DNA from: Phoronis australis
Taxonomy: Eukaryota; Phoronida; Phoronidae
Length of the DNA stretch: 62,000 nt
Direction: 5' to 3'
Assembly: GCA_002633005.1 (NCBI GenBank)
Contig: NMRA01000067.1
Location: forward strand, 799,812-861,811
A model generated the notes under the pieces. The model did no database searches. It was not told the DNA's origin and was given only the letters and a program-made list of their open reading frames with translations. The first letter of the stretch is position 1. Each line of letters begins with the position of its first letter. Below, one piece after another: positions 44,066 to 55,797 of this stretch. Position numbers and translations under genes: made by a program.

Positions 44066-46379
44066 CCATCTTTTCTTTTTTGTGTTTGCTTTCACTTTTA
44101 ATATTAATTAGTACACCTGCAGATGTGCATACATCAACAGTTGGTGGTCTGCAGTTAGTCACTGACACACAGCCACAAGAACTCACCTGAACATCAGAGT
44201 ATCAACCTATGACTGATTCTTCGAGTCTGTTGACGGCCTTTGCTGAAATGACACCAAAGCGATCAGCAACTTATGTTGCCTTGGTCTTCAATGCTGTTTT
44301 AATGCAGTAGCAGACACAACCTGTCTGTAGTTGTCATCAGTTCAAGGGATGTCTGGCTCACAACTGTAAGGATCGCTGCTGTGGCCATCTTAAGACATTT
44401 TGTCTGTAGTTGTCACCACTTCAAGAGAGGTATGGTGTACAACTGTATGGGTCACTGATGTGGCCCTCCTTAAAAACGCTTCATCTGCTTGACTTCCTTA
44501 TTTGATGGTTCGTCAACATGTTTGTACTGTTTGAACGATAAACTCTCTTACGTCCTTCAAGCAGGTTAACACGGAAGCCCTGGTTTTCAACCCTTCACTT
44601 AATGATGTGAACACGTTGCGGGTGATTGGATCCTTGGTGTGCTGCAAATGGCACAGGCTAAGCCTGCTGCTCAAGACATTTTGGCGAGACTAGTAGCACG
44701 GAGCATCTGCGAATGAGATTTTTGAGTCGCTACGTTTCTTTGAAGAGAATGGCCTGACCTTTTCAATTGCTTGCACATGCTATGTCTTAATTGTTGCCTT
44801 CTGCTGTTTTTACATATTTTAGGAGCATTCAACAAAGTTCTCCATCTAGTAGTGAGCACATTGAGATAAACTATAATGCTGCACGGTGGTAGATTTTGAA
44901 CACTTTGCATTGTACTTGAACATGGAAGAGGCAGTAATAATTGGAGTAACAGGAGACGCTGACAAAAGGTGTCGCTGGTCAAGAGTTAAACCTTTCCAAT
45001 GTGGTCATCGAGTCGGATGCTTTATCCACAACTTCATTGCATTAAGGATGCAATGGCCGCCATCTCTAATTCAGTTGTAGCTTCAATGTGCTGTATTCAT
45101 TGTTCTGTTTCTGTGAAAATGCTCAAGTCAAAGCAAACACTGACTGTGGAGCACTACCATGACAACCATGAATGCGACACTCATCACGGGCTTTTTACTG
45201 TTCTCAGTGGTTTTTTCTGTTCTGCCAAATTTTCAGGATCGTAGTTGGGGCTGTGTTGGTGTAATAGCTGGTCTCAATATACTGTACATTCTGTAAATTT
45301 TTGTAAATACTATTTATTTTATATTTGTGTTGGGTTTTTGATTTAAAAAATGCTATTACGTGACGAATTTTGAAAAGTCACGGACTCACATAGTCTCTTT
45401 TGTTACTCCTTCATTCAGATTTTACAGTTTCTATTGGCATGGAAAAATAGAACCTGAGTGCTCTTAAGCCTTCTATTCAGAAATGATCTGATAAGAAACA
45501 GTGACATTATCAAAATGTTGTTTTCATGCTGCACTCGAGCGTTGTTTTTGTTTCCACTTCTCACTTCTAATTTGGCTACAAATTATTTATCAACTGCTTC
45601 ATAATTATACAAATACTTGAACCAAACTTCTCTTATTGTCACCATATTTCAGATTTACCTTAGGTTTCTTTTTTCATAAGGTATGTGGCTTTGTGGTGAA
45701 CAACCTCTCCCATAAGGTTTATTATAACGTTATTCCCTTTCCAGTGTCTAGCAAATTCAAATTTTGCCCAGTGTCTGATGCTGTAGCTCCAAAATTTCTG
45801 TTCACCATGCAGGGATGGCACAAGCAAATTTTCAGATGGATTAGTGAAATACCGAAGTGCCTCTTAGTGACGATTTCAGTGTTTTTACGTTTAGGCTCTA
45901 TACCTAGAGTTCTGTGACAGATTTTCACGAAATTTGACAAATTAAAATGTTTTTATCATGAAAGTGACAGATTATTGCTATGTTAGCTGCTCCCCCTAGT
46001 GACAACTTTTATTAGTTTTGTGTCTGTTTTTTGTGCCTGCTTCTCTGTCATGAAATTCTACAGATGGGCTCCTTTTGAGATGAGCAAACCTCAGTGCCTT
46101 AAAATTTTAGACATGTCGTACTACTTTGTCCCCCTAGTGACAATTTAGCTTTTCTTTGGAAGTAAAATGATTATTTTACATTTTTGTGGAACAGGTGAAC
46201 AGCAAAACAGTTGCACAAGTGCTAGTGACTGATATAAAATGAGAAATTAACATGGACAAAAGTGGTAGAAAGTATTACAAAACATACATGACTTGTCAAG
46301 CATCATAAGACAGTATCTGACTGCGCGTAGGCAAAATTGGCATTCACAAGCTTGGCGTATATGGCAACAACTCATTTAT
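44066..46379. other. TRAF 3' UTR and downstream DNA
   Basis: No convincing poly(A) site could be fixed. 44319-44470 is an imperfect tandem pair of about 75-80 bp (CTGTCTGTAGTTGTCATCAG against TTGTCTGTAGTTGTCACCAC). No other coding frame is supported. Confidence 0.5.
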
Positions 46380-46399
46380 AAAAGTATTGAGATCTTGAC

Positions 46400-47352
46400 A
46401 ACTTCTTATACATTCAGGTAATTTGTTCCAAAAAGATGCCCCCTGGTGGTGAATAGAATTAAGCCCATACAAATGTAGTGGCCAACCTTACAACACATAG
46501 AGTGTTTTCGCCCTACCTCATAGGGCAGACATCTGAGAGTGAAACACTGGAGAGGGCAAGGGCCTATCTGATTCATATTCTTGAAAACGGTCACCCCATG
46601 ACATTGTAGCCATTTGAACAAAAAGCGGAGTGGAGTTTGATTTAGACTGTAAGATGGAATATGATGACTGGTGGTCATTGAAAAAAAATTAAAGCCCGAT
46701 ATTCGATCTATCCATTTTTCAGGCTTTCTGAACATTACATAAGTACTGCCAAACAAGAGGACAATAGTTAAAATATGACTGAATAAATAAATAATAAATC
46801 TTCAACTTAGTGTCTGTGTCCAATAAATGACGCAGACGGAACAAGGTAGACACATATTTTGCTGCTTTGGCACAGAGGTCGTCCACATGTTCATGGAAGT
46901 TACAGTCAGTTTGCACACCCAACAGTTAAACAGAATTTTCACACTATAATATTCGTGCCAACATAAAGAAATTTTTCGGAATTGTTGAGTGTGTCTACTA
47001 AGAGTGACGGCTTTGAATTTTTCAGTATTTGCAAACATGATTATTGTCAAACCATCTCATATCCTCATTAGCAGCGTTTTTCAGAACAAGTCTGACTTTA
47101 TCCATAGAGTCGTCACAGTGTACAAAATTAGTGTTTTGTCATCTCTGTAATTGTAAAGCTTGGCTTGCCTTCGAGTATATAGAAAATATCATTTATGAAA
47201 ACATTGAATAACAGAGGACCTAGGATAGAACCTTGGGACACACCTTTAGAGACAGGGTGCCAATTGCTATAATCATTTTCAATTTTAACTCTGTGTATGT
47301 CACTACATGTACCAAGTGGATTTTCACGAAATGTGGAAAATGCATATCGCAA
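46400..47352 (-). pseudogene. Non-LTR retrotransposon reverse transcriptase, decayed
   Basis: Minus strand, several frames: [20 protein letters not shown] (RT core, 47128-47352), then LLGVQTDCNFHEHVDDLCAK, AAKYVSTLFRLRHLLD and YYLFIQSYFNYCPLVWQ (thumb, 46719-46922), and a C-terminal tail to about 46400. This order is typical of Jockey/CR1-group elements, with frameshifts between parts. The catalytic ADD motif survives only as a degenerate remnant. Confidence 0.85.
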
Positions 47353-47450
47353 ATGTTTTTAGTCCGAGTTCAAGGGGGCGATATACATTTCCACGCCAGC
47401 TTACGAACTATATTTAATTATTATACACTCAGGAGTTCAAGGGCAAGATG

Positions 47451-48144
47451 CCCACTACTTAGTCTGAATGGATGTCTGTATTCAAGTCAGTGGCAGATCT
47501 ACGTTTTCAGTAAGGGAGGGGGGNNNNNNNNNNNNNNNNNNNNNNNNNNNNNNNNNNNNNNNNNNNNNNNNNNNNNNNNNNNNNNNNNNNNNNNNNNNNN
47601 NNNNNNNNNNNNNNNNNNNNNNNNNNNNNNNNNNNNNNNNNNNNNNNNNNNNNNNNNNNNNNNNNNNNNNNNNNNNNNNNNNNNNNNNNNNNNNNNNNNN
47701 NNNNNNNNNNNNNNNNNNNNNNNNNNNNNNNNNNNNNNNNNNNNNNNNNNNNNNNNNNNNNNNNNNNNNNNNNNNNNNNNNNNNNNNNNNNNNNNNNNNN
47801 NNNNNNNNNNNNNNNNNNNNNNNNNNNNNNNNNNNNNNNNNNNNNNNNNNNNNNNNNNNNNNNNNNNNNNNNNNNNNNNNNNNNNNNNNNNNNNNNNNNN
47901 NNNNNNNNNNNNNNNNNNNNNNNNNNNNNNNNNNNNNNNNNNNNNNNNNNNNNNNNNNNNNNNNNNNNNNNNNNNNNNNNNNNNNNNNNNNNNNNNNNNN
48001 NNNNNNNNNNNNNNNNNNNNNNNNNNNNNNNNNNNNNNNNNNNNNNNNNNNNNNNNNNNNNNNNNNNNNNNCCCACTACTTAGTCTGAATGGATGTCTGT
48101 ATTCAACTCAGTGGCAGATCTACGTTTTCAGTAAGGGGGGGGGG
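47451..48144. other. Gap of 548 N (47524-48071) flanked by a 73-bp direct duplication
   Basis: 47451-47523 and 48072-48144 are the same 73 bases (CCCACTACTTAGTCTGAATG ... CGTTTTCAGTAAGGG) with two or three changes. The same locus probably appears on both sides of an artificial gap. Confidence 0.8.
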
Positions 48145-48350
48145 GGTGGGTTAGGAATGGAGCGAATCCGAGGCGCGTAGCGCCGACCAAAAGGAAGGTC
48201 GGGAGGGAGTTTCCCCCCTCCCATATAAGATTTTTTGTGGTTTTTAGTAGCTGATTTCGTTTTTCTGGTGAATTTTTTTCAATTTTTATTTTTGATCCTG
48301 TCCCGAGGGGGGGTTTGAACCCCATGAATCCCCCTGTAGATCCGCCTCTG
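48109..48350. repeat. GGCGGATC-family MITE with both ends
   Basis: About 242 bp: starts CAGTGGCAGATCTACG and ends CTGTAGATCCGCCTCTG, which are inverted ends. The interior holds GGCGCGTAGCGCC (palindrome) and GGAAGGTCGGGAGGGAGTTT. Confidence 0.7.
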
Positions 48351-48512
48351 CAACTGGTAGTCGCGACGGCAGACTAGAGCGTCTGCACACTAGCAGAAGG
48401 TCCCGGGTTTGGGTCTCAGTTGCGGCAGAAATCTTTTCAGACTTGCATTCATGGGGTTACGTGATGTGACCACAGGTGGTGTGCTGACCGTGACCAGACT
48501 TAAAATGTTTGC
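48351..48512 (+). repeat. tRNA-derived SINE, copy 1
   Basis: B-box-like GGGTTTGGGTCTC at about 48405-48417 with a degenerate A-box region upstream (CAACTGGTAGTCGCGACGG). The body CAGACTTGCATTCATGGGGT, GTGATGTGACCACAGG and GGTGTGCTGACC matches copy 2 in inverted orientation. Confidence 0.65.
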
Positions 48513-48734
48513 GAAATTTTTACGTTAAAATAATCGTCTAATAACAAATGTCTGAGAGAGAAAGTAATTCGTGGGCTCAAAGCAGACATTTTTTGTATCG
48601 TTGAAAGCCATTTGGCTGTAACCCATAGTATTTTTGTAGATGGTTTAGTATGGCCATAATAGAAACACTGCATGGCGTGCTATTAGACTGTCTTTGGGAT
48701 AGGAGTATTAGTTAAGTCAACTTTAGTACAGAAA

Positions 48735-49010
48735 TAAATGGTTAAGGTTGTTCATAAATCTCGTGATAGTTTAGTAAATTTGATTTCTGATTTCAAGTTT
48801 GTTATATTTGTCTGTTATTTACCTCCAGAAAATTCCCCTTGGGGATGTAACCTGTGCACTTGGTAGGCGCGGAAAGTTGAGCTTTTGAGAATGTGGAATC
48901 GTGTTATAGATTTCGAGGAAGATAGACATGGAATATTTTAGTGGGACTACTCAACCTGTACTAATAATTGGACTTCTGAAGTTTTGAACATATTTGAAGA
49001 ATAAGTGATT
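48735..49010 (+). pseudogene. Possible non-LTR endonuclease fragment
   Basis: The translation around 48745-48850 reads VHKSRDSLVNLISDFKFVIF and then VCYLPPENSPWG, resembling the strand with YxPPE in apurinic-type endonucleases of non-LTR elements. It lies between the two inverted SINEs and is quickly lost to stops. Confidence 0.45.
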
Positions 49011-49740
49011 TCGGACTGTTTTCATAACTTCAGTAAATCTCTCTCACTGTAAGAATATGTTGCATGATTTGACTTGTAATAAGTGGCTGTTTGAATGCCA
49101 TTCGAAACCAATGTTTTGATGATGAATGTTTTTCATACTGAGCCTTACGTGCCGTTCGACTAACTCGGCCTAGTTGGTCAATTCTTGCTCAAATTAGAAC
49201 CGGAACCCTGCATGATTGAGGTTTGCCGGGCGTTTTCGTTCTGCAGAATTTGATGATAGAATTTGCTGCCGAAGTACATTTTCTGATTGAGAGTGTTTTC
49301 TTAGATGCCACTACACACCTTTTACACTCAAGTTGAGATTAAATATCCACAATTTCGTGCAGAAAGCTGTGAATGTAAATTAATCACAATTATGCAAAGA
49401 CGTTATCAGGAAAACTGCATTCTTCATAGGTAATATTTTTGAGGTAGGAAAAATTTCATTTATTAATGATCACTCTTAGCACTGTGCTCTGTTTTTGGTC
49501 CTCTTACAATATGTCTACACTTGTTTGTTTTTCGTTTTTTTCATGTATGTAATGTTACTTATAAGCCACAAGGTTCGCTGCGTGTTCCTGTTTTATTAGG
49601 TATTTACTCTTTTAATCCATCTGTACGAACACATGTCACTAAAAAATTTCATACTTAGTTTCAGCCATTGAAAATTAAACAATTTTGGTAATTATCGTTA
49701 TACGAAATGGATGAAGAATTTAACTGTGAATACAATTTTC
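49011..49740. other. No gene recognised
   Basis: AT-rich DNA without domains. Some may belong to the decayed non-LTR element upstream. Confidence 0.4.
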
Positions 49741-49925
49741 CAAACATTTTAAAGTCTGCTCAGCACACCCCCTGTGGTCACATTACGTAGCCTAATTAAT
49801 GTAAGTCTGAAAACTCCAGTGTGCCCCAACTGGGACTCAAACCCGTAATGTAAATATATATATATACCCGGTACTCCATTAAATGTTATTTTATGAGGTC
49901 TGCACACTACAAACTGAGCTAACAA
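49741..49925 (-). repeat. tRNA-derived SINE, copy 2
   Basis: On the minus strand: A box TTAGCTCAGTTTGTAGTG (49923 downward), a (TA)n insert, B box GGGTTTGAGTCCC (49832-49844), then the shared body TTTTCAGACTTACATTAATT, TAATGTGACCACAGGG and GGTGTGCTGA. It is not a functional tRNA: no acceptor stem or anticodon arm, and the A-B distance is too long. Confidence 0.7.
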
Positions 49926-50189
49926 CAAACTACTTTGTTTCAGTATTAATTTTGGTTCTGCAATTTGACAAAATAGTTCACTTGTCAGTTGTCACTACAT
50001 TGTGTGCTAAATACGAATTACAATTAATGTAGTGTATCACTAGAACTGTTGCTGTCGTGGTTTCGACAAGAGTCTGATGTATTTAAATAATCTATGTTAG
50101 TGTCTTGCTGCGTGTGTTACATCAATTTCAATCATTTCATCCAACTTGCCTTTGCCTAAATGTTTGTATTTGTGAGGGCAAAATAAAGA

Positions 50190-50225
50190 TGTACGTACGT
50201 AGGTATGTATGTATGTATGTATGTA
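50190..50225. repeat. (ATGT)n microsatellite
   Basis: GTACGTACGTAGGTATGTAT followed by more GTAT units. Confidence 0.9.
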
Positions 50226-50869
50226 GTATTGTGTGCCTGTGTTACCAAGGGCCATTTGACGATATTGGTTTTGGGCAAAAAAATTTGAAGAAAACTTAGC
50301 ACAATTGTTGTTAACATTTTGTATTAACTTAAATACAGGAGTCCAACGTTTTGATAGAGGGTCATTTGTTAATAGATAAAGAATACAACTTATTTTCACT
50401 TGGGTTGTAACGTGACGAAAACATTGCGGGCCAAAGGTCCAATCTGTTTACTCGAAATCATTCTAGGCATTTTCTGTTCTTTTTTGTGCGAACTCATGAT
50501 ACGTGTCTGTGGCTGGAGTTCATAATGGGCCAACATGGATGACTCCAGGTGACGGTAATCCTTGTGTGCTCTTGATGACCCCAGCATTAAGGCTAAACGT
50601 TGGAGTCTAAACTTCAGTTTTTACTCGAAATCGGCTAATTTTTAGCTCGAATTTAGACGTCATCATGTGTGAAGTTGGACAAGAAAGTCATGCAGTAAAC
50701 TCTAATGTACTTGAGCTTAGACTAATCGACACTTCGCTTAGAAAGAGAATAGAAAATTCCAACAAAAATTTAGTTTGATTTCGAATAAAAAGATTAGACC
50801 CCACCCCTGGTCTGAGCTCCAAATCACTGATTAGTTTCAAAATCCTAAAATGTACTCTTGCCATATATT

Positions 50870-51250
50870 TCTAAAATAGGTGATTGAGATAAAGTCAATT
50901 TTCTGGTTTGGGAAAATATCTCATTTACCGCCTATGACTAGGAATTGTAGTGTAATGCCTTCAATTGTATTTATAGGAAGAAATTCTTTCGATACATTCA
51001 AATTAAAAAAACATATTTATGTAAGTGTGCATGTGAAATATTTAATAGGTAGCCGTTTGTTTGATTTATTAACTTGTGTTACACTTGTTATCTGGTTATG
51101 AAATGTGCCTATTGTTAGTGCGTGTTCTGTATATGAATGTGTCAAATAGTTGTAATGTCCCATGGCTGTCATTTGTGTAAAATTGGAGGTTTCACCATGT
51201 ATTATTACTGTACTGTGTTAACTGTATCTTACAAATAAATTGCAAAGTAT
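50870..51250 (+). mobile_element. Probable 3' end of a non-LTR element
   Basis: The frame at 50880-51101 has FDTFKLKKHIYVS, similar in position and look to the last residues of CR1/Jockey-like RTs (F-x-x-x-L-K-x-x-L/I). A non-coding tail and AATAAA at about 51234 follow. Weak evidence. Confidence 0.4.
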
Positions 51251-51599
51251 CAAACATCGCTATTTAATAACAAGCTGATCAGTCATTTTTGCATCTAGCT
51301 GACATGACTGCACTTAAAACCTTATTGTGTACTGGGTGTTGTAAAGACGAAAAATGTTCAAGCTGATCGATAAAGATATATTTCTACAAACCTTGGACTT
51401 AGCATTATAATTGTGGTCGTAACTTGTTCTGTTTTCAGAATGATGTGGAGAGATTGGTGGAATAAGTTGGTTTGATCTTGCTGGTCGTTATTATGTGTCA
51501 AAATGGTGTCAACATGGCTAGCCATATAGGCCAGTTCCGAGACTGACCACTTTATGTAGTATTATGTGATTTATTGGCAATGAGTTGATAACAAAATGG

Positions 51600-52500
51600 T
51601 AATTAATATCGAAAAAACAAAATGTGAGTTTTGCCTCAAAGCAACGTCATGTTAGAAATGACCTAATCCGACTATTTTGGATGCTCAGCTCAAAAAGGTT
51701 GACGGTGAAAAGTTATTGGGTGCCACTGTTGACAAGACCCTTATCTGCTCTATTCATATTAGTGGGACTGTGTCCAAAATTAGACAGCGTCTAGGATGCA
51801 ATGCAAATTTGGTTCGTGCCTATTGAAGGCTCAAAAGCAGTCGGCCAGACTGATTCTCAGTGTACTTATTTTTTGGCCAAAGTACGAGTACGAACTTTAA
51901 AATCAGCGTATTGCGTAAACAAAGACATTGTACTAATCGATGTTTCGGCTTACTATGTCTAAACCATTTTCAAGACACTCGTTCTTCATAATACTCCTGT
52001 CATGTGACACATGAGAACGTCTGCACAGGTACACGTTAGTTCCTACCAGCTTATTTACTCGTTCAAAATCAGGACCAGATTCTCTTCCTCAAACAATTTT
52101 TTTTGTCCCCAGACACATAACTTTGTTACACTCCAATTCAAGCCATTAACGATTTACCAAACAGCCTGAAGGGGGCGGGTGGTTATGATGACTTCAGGCA
52201 CAAACTCATCACTTACTTGTGGATGTTGCCATCACAGCTGTCCCTCCCTTCGTGTCAGTCATTTGCCCTCTCTAGAATTCATCGTATATATATCACAAAG
52301 AACTTTTGATTTATTTTTAATCCAAGTTGTACACTTAATTTGTAAATAATCATTTAATTTAACTTAATTTAATTTATTTCTGGATGAGAACCATCCTTTA
52401 CATTGGCTTTTGGCAAAAGCATTGTTTAAATTGTAATGTATTTTATCCTCTATAAATAAAGTTTATTATTATGATTATTATTATTATTGTTATTATTATG
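51600..52500 (+). mobile_element. Decayed non-LTR element 3' end with simple-repeat tail
   Basis: Around 51690-51830 the frame gives VDGEKLLGATVDKTLICSIH and then SKIRQRLGCNANLVRAY, the RT thumb (LLGVxxDxxL). Around 52135-52240 it gives INDLPNSLKGAGGYDDFRHK and LITYLW, the RT C terminus. It is followed by 3' UTR, AATAAA at 52456-52461 and an (ATT)n tract to 52500. Confidence 0.75.
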
Positions 52501-52565
52501 TTTTCACCACACAAGTCAACTTATTCTTATTATTAGCATTTTATCTAGCAATAATGAGCTTACAA

Positions 52566-52779
52566 CGGTGGCGGATCTAGGATACCATAAGGGTGAGGGC
52601 CCAACATGTTGTCTCGGAGGATTGGGCGAAAGTTGCACGAGTTGACGATGTGACTGGTGTTCCCAAAAACTATCTGAACCTCCCTCGTCCGCTGCCGTTC
52701 CTAGTTCGTGAACTACATATTTCCTCCGCTTCATGCTGTTTAATTCTGCTTATGTCCAGCCCCCTAAATCTGCCTATGT
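52566..52779. repeat. GGCGGATC-family MITE with both ends
   Basis: Starts CGGTGGCGGATCTAGGATAC and ends GCCCCCTAAATCTGCCTATG; the ends are imperfect inverted repeats like those at 48109-48350. No coding capacity. Confidence 0.6.
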
Positions 52780-55300
52780 ATAATTAATCTTTTTAGGAGA
52801 GGATGCAGACCATAACCATGGTCCTAATCGTTGCGAGTTGAGCCTGACCTAAAGCAATAAGTGTCACTTATTTGGAACCTAAGTCAAATAATCTAGGATG
52901 AGGAACAATGAGCGAGTCGATATTCACCAGGTGGTGCTGATGACTAAAAGTCCTTTTTACTCTTTGAATAGATCAAAAGCAGAAGGTAAGTCATCTGCAT
53001 GAGGGTATTCCTTCGTGTAATAAGTGACCCACGTGATTTGCCTGAATGTGGACATTTCTATGGTAAGGTCACTTGCTTTACTAGTTGCGACACCTAGTGA
53101 ATTTCAAGTTCCTAATTGAGACTAATTTTATAACAGTTAGCAGTCAAAATCAAAATTTGTGTTATTGTGATAGATAGCTGGTTTGAGCCACTTGAGTATA
53201 AAATTTGTGGTACTTAAATGAAATTTCCCAACAGACTCGGAATTTCACAATGCACTACCTATTATTTTGAAGTTGAAACTTAAAAGCATCCATAAAGTCA
53301 ATTGTACTGACAAATTTATTGTGTGATCAATACCAAGTTAAGTGGTGCACAGTGTTGGTAAATACAGGGGAACAAAAGCATCAGAATGTGAGTACACAAA
53401 AATAAATTATAACATACAAAGTAGATATATAACTACCGTACAACAAAATACCTTATAAGGTGTGATGATCATTCTAGGTTAAACAATTAATAATAAATTA
53501 TAACATACAAAGTAGATATATAACTACAATAACATGCATTATAAGGTGTGATCATCATTCTAGGTTAAATAATTAAAACTTGTGCGTTTGTAATAGTTGT
53601 TACGTGGCCCTTTACATCAATTTCTGTTTACAAAAACGGGCAACATAACGGTGAACTAGCTACTAAAATACAATTGTTCTAGACAACACTATTTTGATTC
53701 ACTTACTAACAAGTTGATATACCCTGAAAAACGATTATAATTGCAATCACCAATAAGGAAATGCATAATGTAATCTCGAGTTTTGATTGTCACAAGCCTT
53801 GTCTGAGCACCATGAATGAGCTTGGTTATGCATTTCCAAACAACAGTGTGCTGTTTCCAGTCATACTTCAGTTTTAGAGCTACATAGGAAAAATCACTGA
53901 TAGTCATACTAAAGATCCCAGTACTTTGATCTCACATTAAAATGATATCAATATCAATACCCACAAAGTCAAGACACTATAAGTTTGCTTTGTTCAGAAA
54001 TCAAAGCCAGTCTGCTCTGAGTGTGTGTGCACAGCTCCCTCTGTAAAGATCTGGGATAATAAGTACTAGTGAAGCCGGTGAGGCAATGAGAGCCACAAAT
54101 AATAGACATGACTGCCATCCCATGTTGAAGAACCCCCTGGCGTCCAGCACCCTGCTGGCTCAGGCTAGGGAAAGTCATTCACTGTCCAGTGAAAAAAATG
54201 CGTGAGAAGAGACCTGAAGATAATTCCACCTTGATCCTCACTTGGCTTCACAGAACAAGTAACGAGTAGCGCTACATCCTGGATGAAACGTCGCAATGTT
54301 TTCAGTTCAAAGAAACATTCACGCTACTGTACACAACCACATGGCATAATAACAGCAGACTTTTAAAACTGATTATAGTTTCAATGCTCTTGCAAAAACA
54401 TCTTTAGTTTCCATGCAGCATATTAAAAGGAATCTACTGCAAATGATCAATTGCAGTTATACTCATTCAAGAATTATAGTGATTTATTGCTATTCTATTG
54501 ACTGCCACGTTTGCAGGTGAATTGGAAAATACTAAAAAATAATTCAGTATTCAGTCCTTTAGAATGTACTTTGATGACATAGACTTTGTTGGCACTGCCT
54601 ATGGGCACTCTCGATATAACTGTTAGCCCCACTCTGTCAATTCATCACTTCAGAACAGTACCACCTGACCTATTATACCTTAAGGCCTGACTTCCATGAT
54701 ACTGCTCGGCCCCTTCCCTATCAGTGATATTGCCTAGCCAATCCCACTACACTTCACTTTAGGTGCTGCCACACCAAGTTGAGTTCTCACTACATTCAAA
54801 TCCATTTTAATGATCTCGATGAATTATTGAGGACGGATTAATGGATAACTTTGACCAAAACATAACTGGAATGCATCGCAGTCCATAGTGTTCCTCAGAT
54901 TGAACAAGTGTCTACAATGTGTACTCGGCTCCCACTAAGTTTAAGATCGTTGCATCATTTTGTCAGAATGTAGAGAAAATCGACCAACTTGGTGTGACGG
55001 GACTTGTGGAATGTAAATAGCGCTGCAAAATAGTTTCGTCCCATCATTCAACATTCTAGCCACACTGACCAAACACTACAGTGGTGGTCATTTATTAGTG
55101 CCCAGAAGTAAGGTCCCTTACCCACAAAACGCTCACCTTTCACTTAGGTGACTTCCCCAAACTTGAAACTCATTCTATGAAATGCTCCCTAGTTACTTCA
55201 ATGATGTTACCTGCACAGCCTATGGCCTCAATTTATTACTTGGCCATTCATAAGATATGGTCAAGCCACTCATACAGGTAGTCAGGCTCCTTGCATGCTA
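52780..55300. other. Intergenic, likely downstream of the cyclase gene
   Basis: No gene. 53400-53488 and 53491-53575 are an imperfect tandem pair (AAATTATAACATACAAAGTA; TAAGGTGTGATGATCATTCT). CTGCCTGGCC-like motifs near 54700-54740 hint at diverged relatives of the 50-bp minisatellite at 55301. Confidence 0.5.
55232..55237 (-). terminator. Candidate poly(A) signal of the cyclase gene
   Basis: AATAAA on the minus strand, about 240 bases past the stop codon. Another candidate lies further on (near 55095). Not decisive without transcript ends. Confidence 0.35.
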
Positions 55301-55418
55301 CTGCCTGGCCCCTCCCATACTACATATATTGCTTGGCCCCTCCCATGTTACTGCCTGGCCCCTCCCATACTACATATATTGCTTGGCCCCTCCCATGTTA
55401 CTGCCTGGCCCCTCCCAC
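55301..55418. repeat. 50-bp minisatellite, about 2.4 units
   Basis: Units 55301-55350, 55351-55400 and partial 55401-55418, each made of CTGCCTGGCCCCTCCCATAC, ACATATATTG and CTTGGCCCCTCCCATGTTA. The units look identical. The tract lies in the probable 3' UTR of the cyclase gene. Confidence 0.9.
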
Positions 55419-55474
55419 AACATAACTTAGCAAATTATCTAGCTTCACCAACACTCTGATCCATAGTTGCTTTG

Positions 55475-55797
55475 CTAGAGTCCTTCCACGCGCTGTTCAT
55501 TTGCTGTCAGACTCAACTTCCTCGGGTTGACTAGTCCATTTAGGTACAGTTGATAGTCTGTATCAGACATCTCAGCAATAACACCACAATCAGTAGATAC
55601 CCTGTTGTCATGGAGACAATCCCCATTTGGAGAAGATCCATTCAAATGCAGTTTACTGCTGCTGTTGTTGTTCCATTTATTGTTGGACTCATCACCGCAG
55701 GTAGTTGTATTTTGTTCTGTTATCTTGCCCATGTGTGGAGATGATCTGCAGGACTCCTTCCCAGATGCATGACGTGACCTCATGATGATGCCTTCAT
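55475..55797 (-). CDS. Guanylate cyclase last coding exon
   Basis: Acceptor (minus strand) GTTTTTTGCCACAG|AT. The reading frame starts in phase 2 and ends in TAG at 55475. Encodes IIMRSRHASGKESCRSSPHM, runs of Asn and Ser (NNKWNNNSSSKLHLNGSS), then DTDYQLYLNGLVNPRKLSL and ends QRVEGL. The protein looks disordered up to the more ordered last 30 residues. No known domain. Confidence 0.72.

Noticed and set aside
49741-49925. A tRNA gene on the minus strand
   Set aside because: A and B boxes are present but separated by a (TA)n insert. No acceptor stem or anticodon loop can be formed, and the body is shared with another repeat copy, so it is a SINE.
55301-55418. CRISPR-like repeat array
   Set aside because: The repeats are contiguous without spacers and the genome is eukaryotic; it is a minisatellite.
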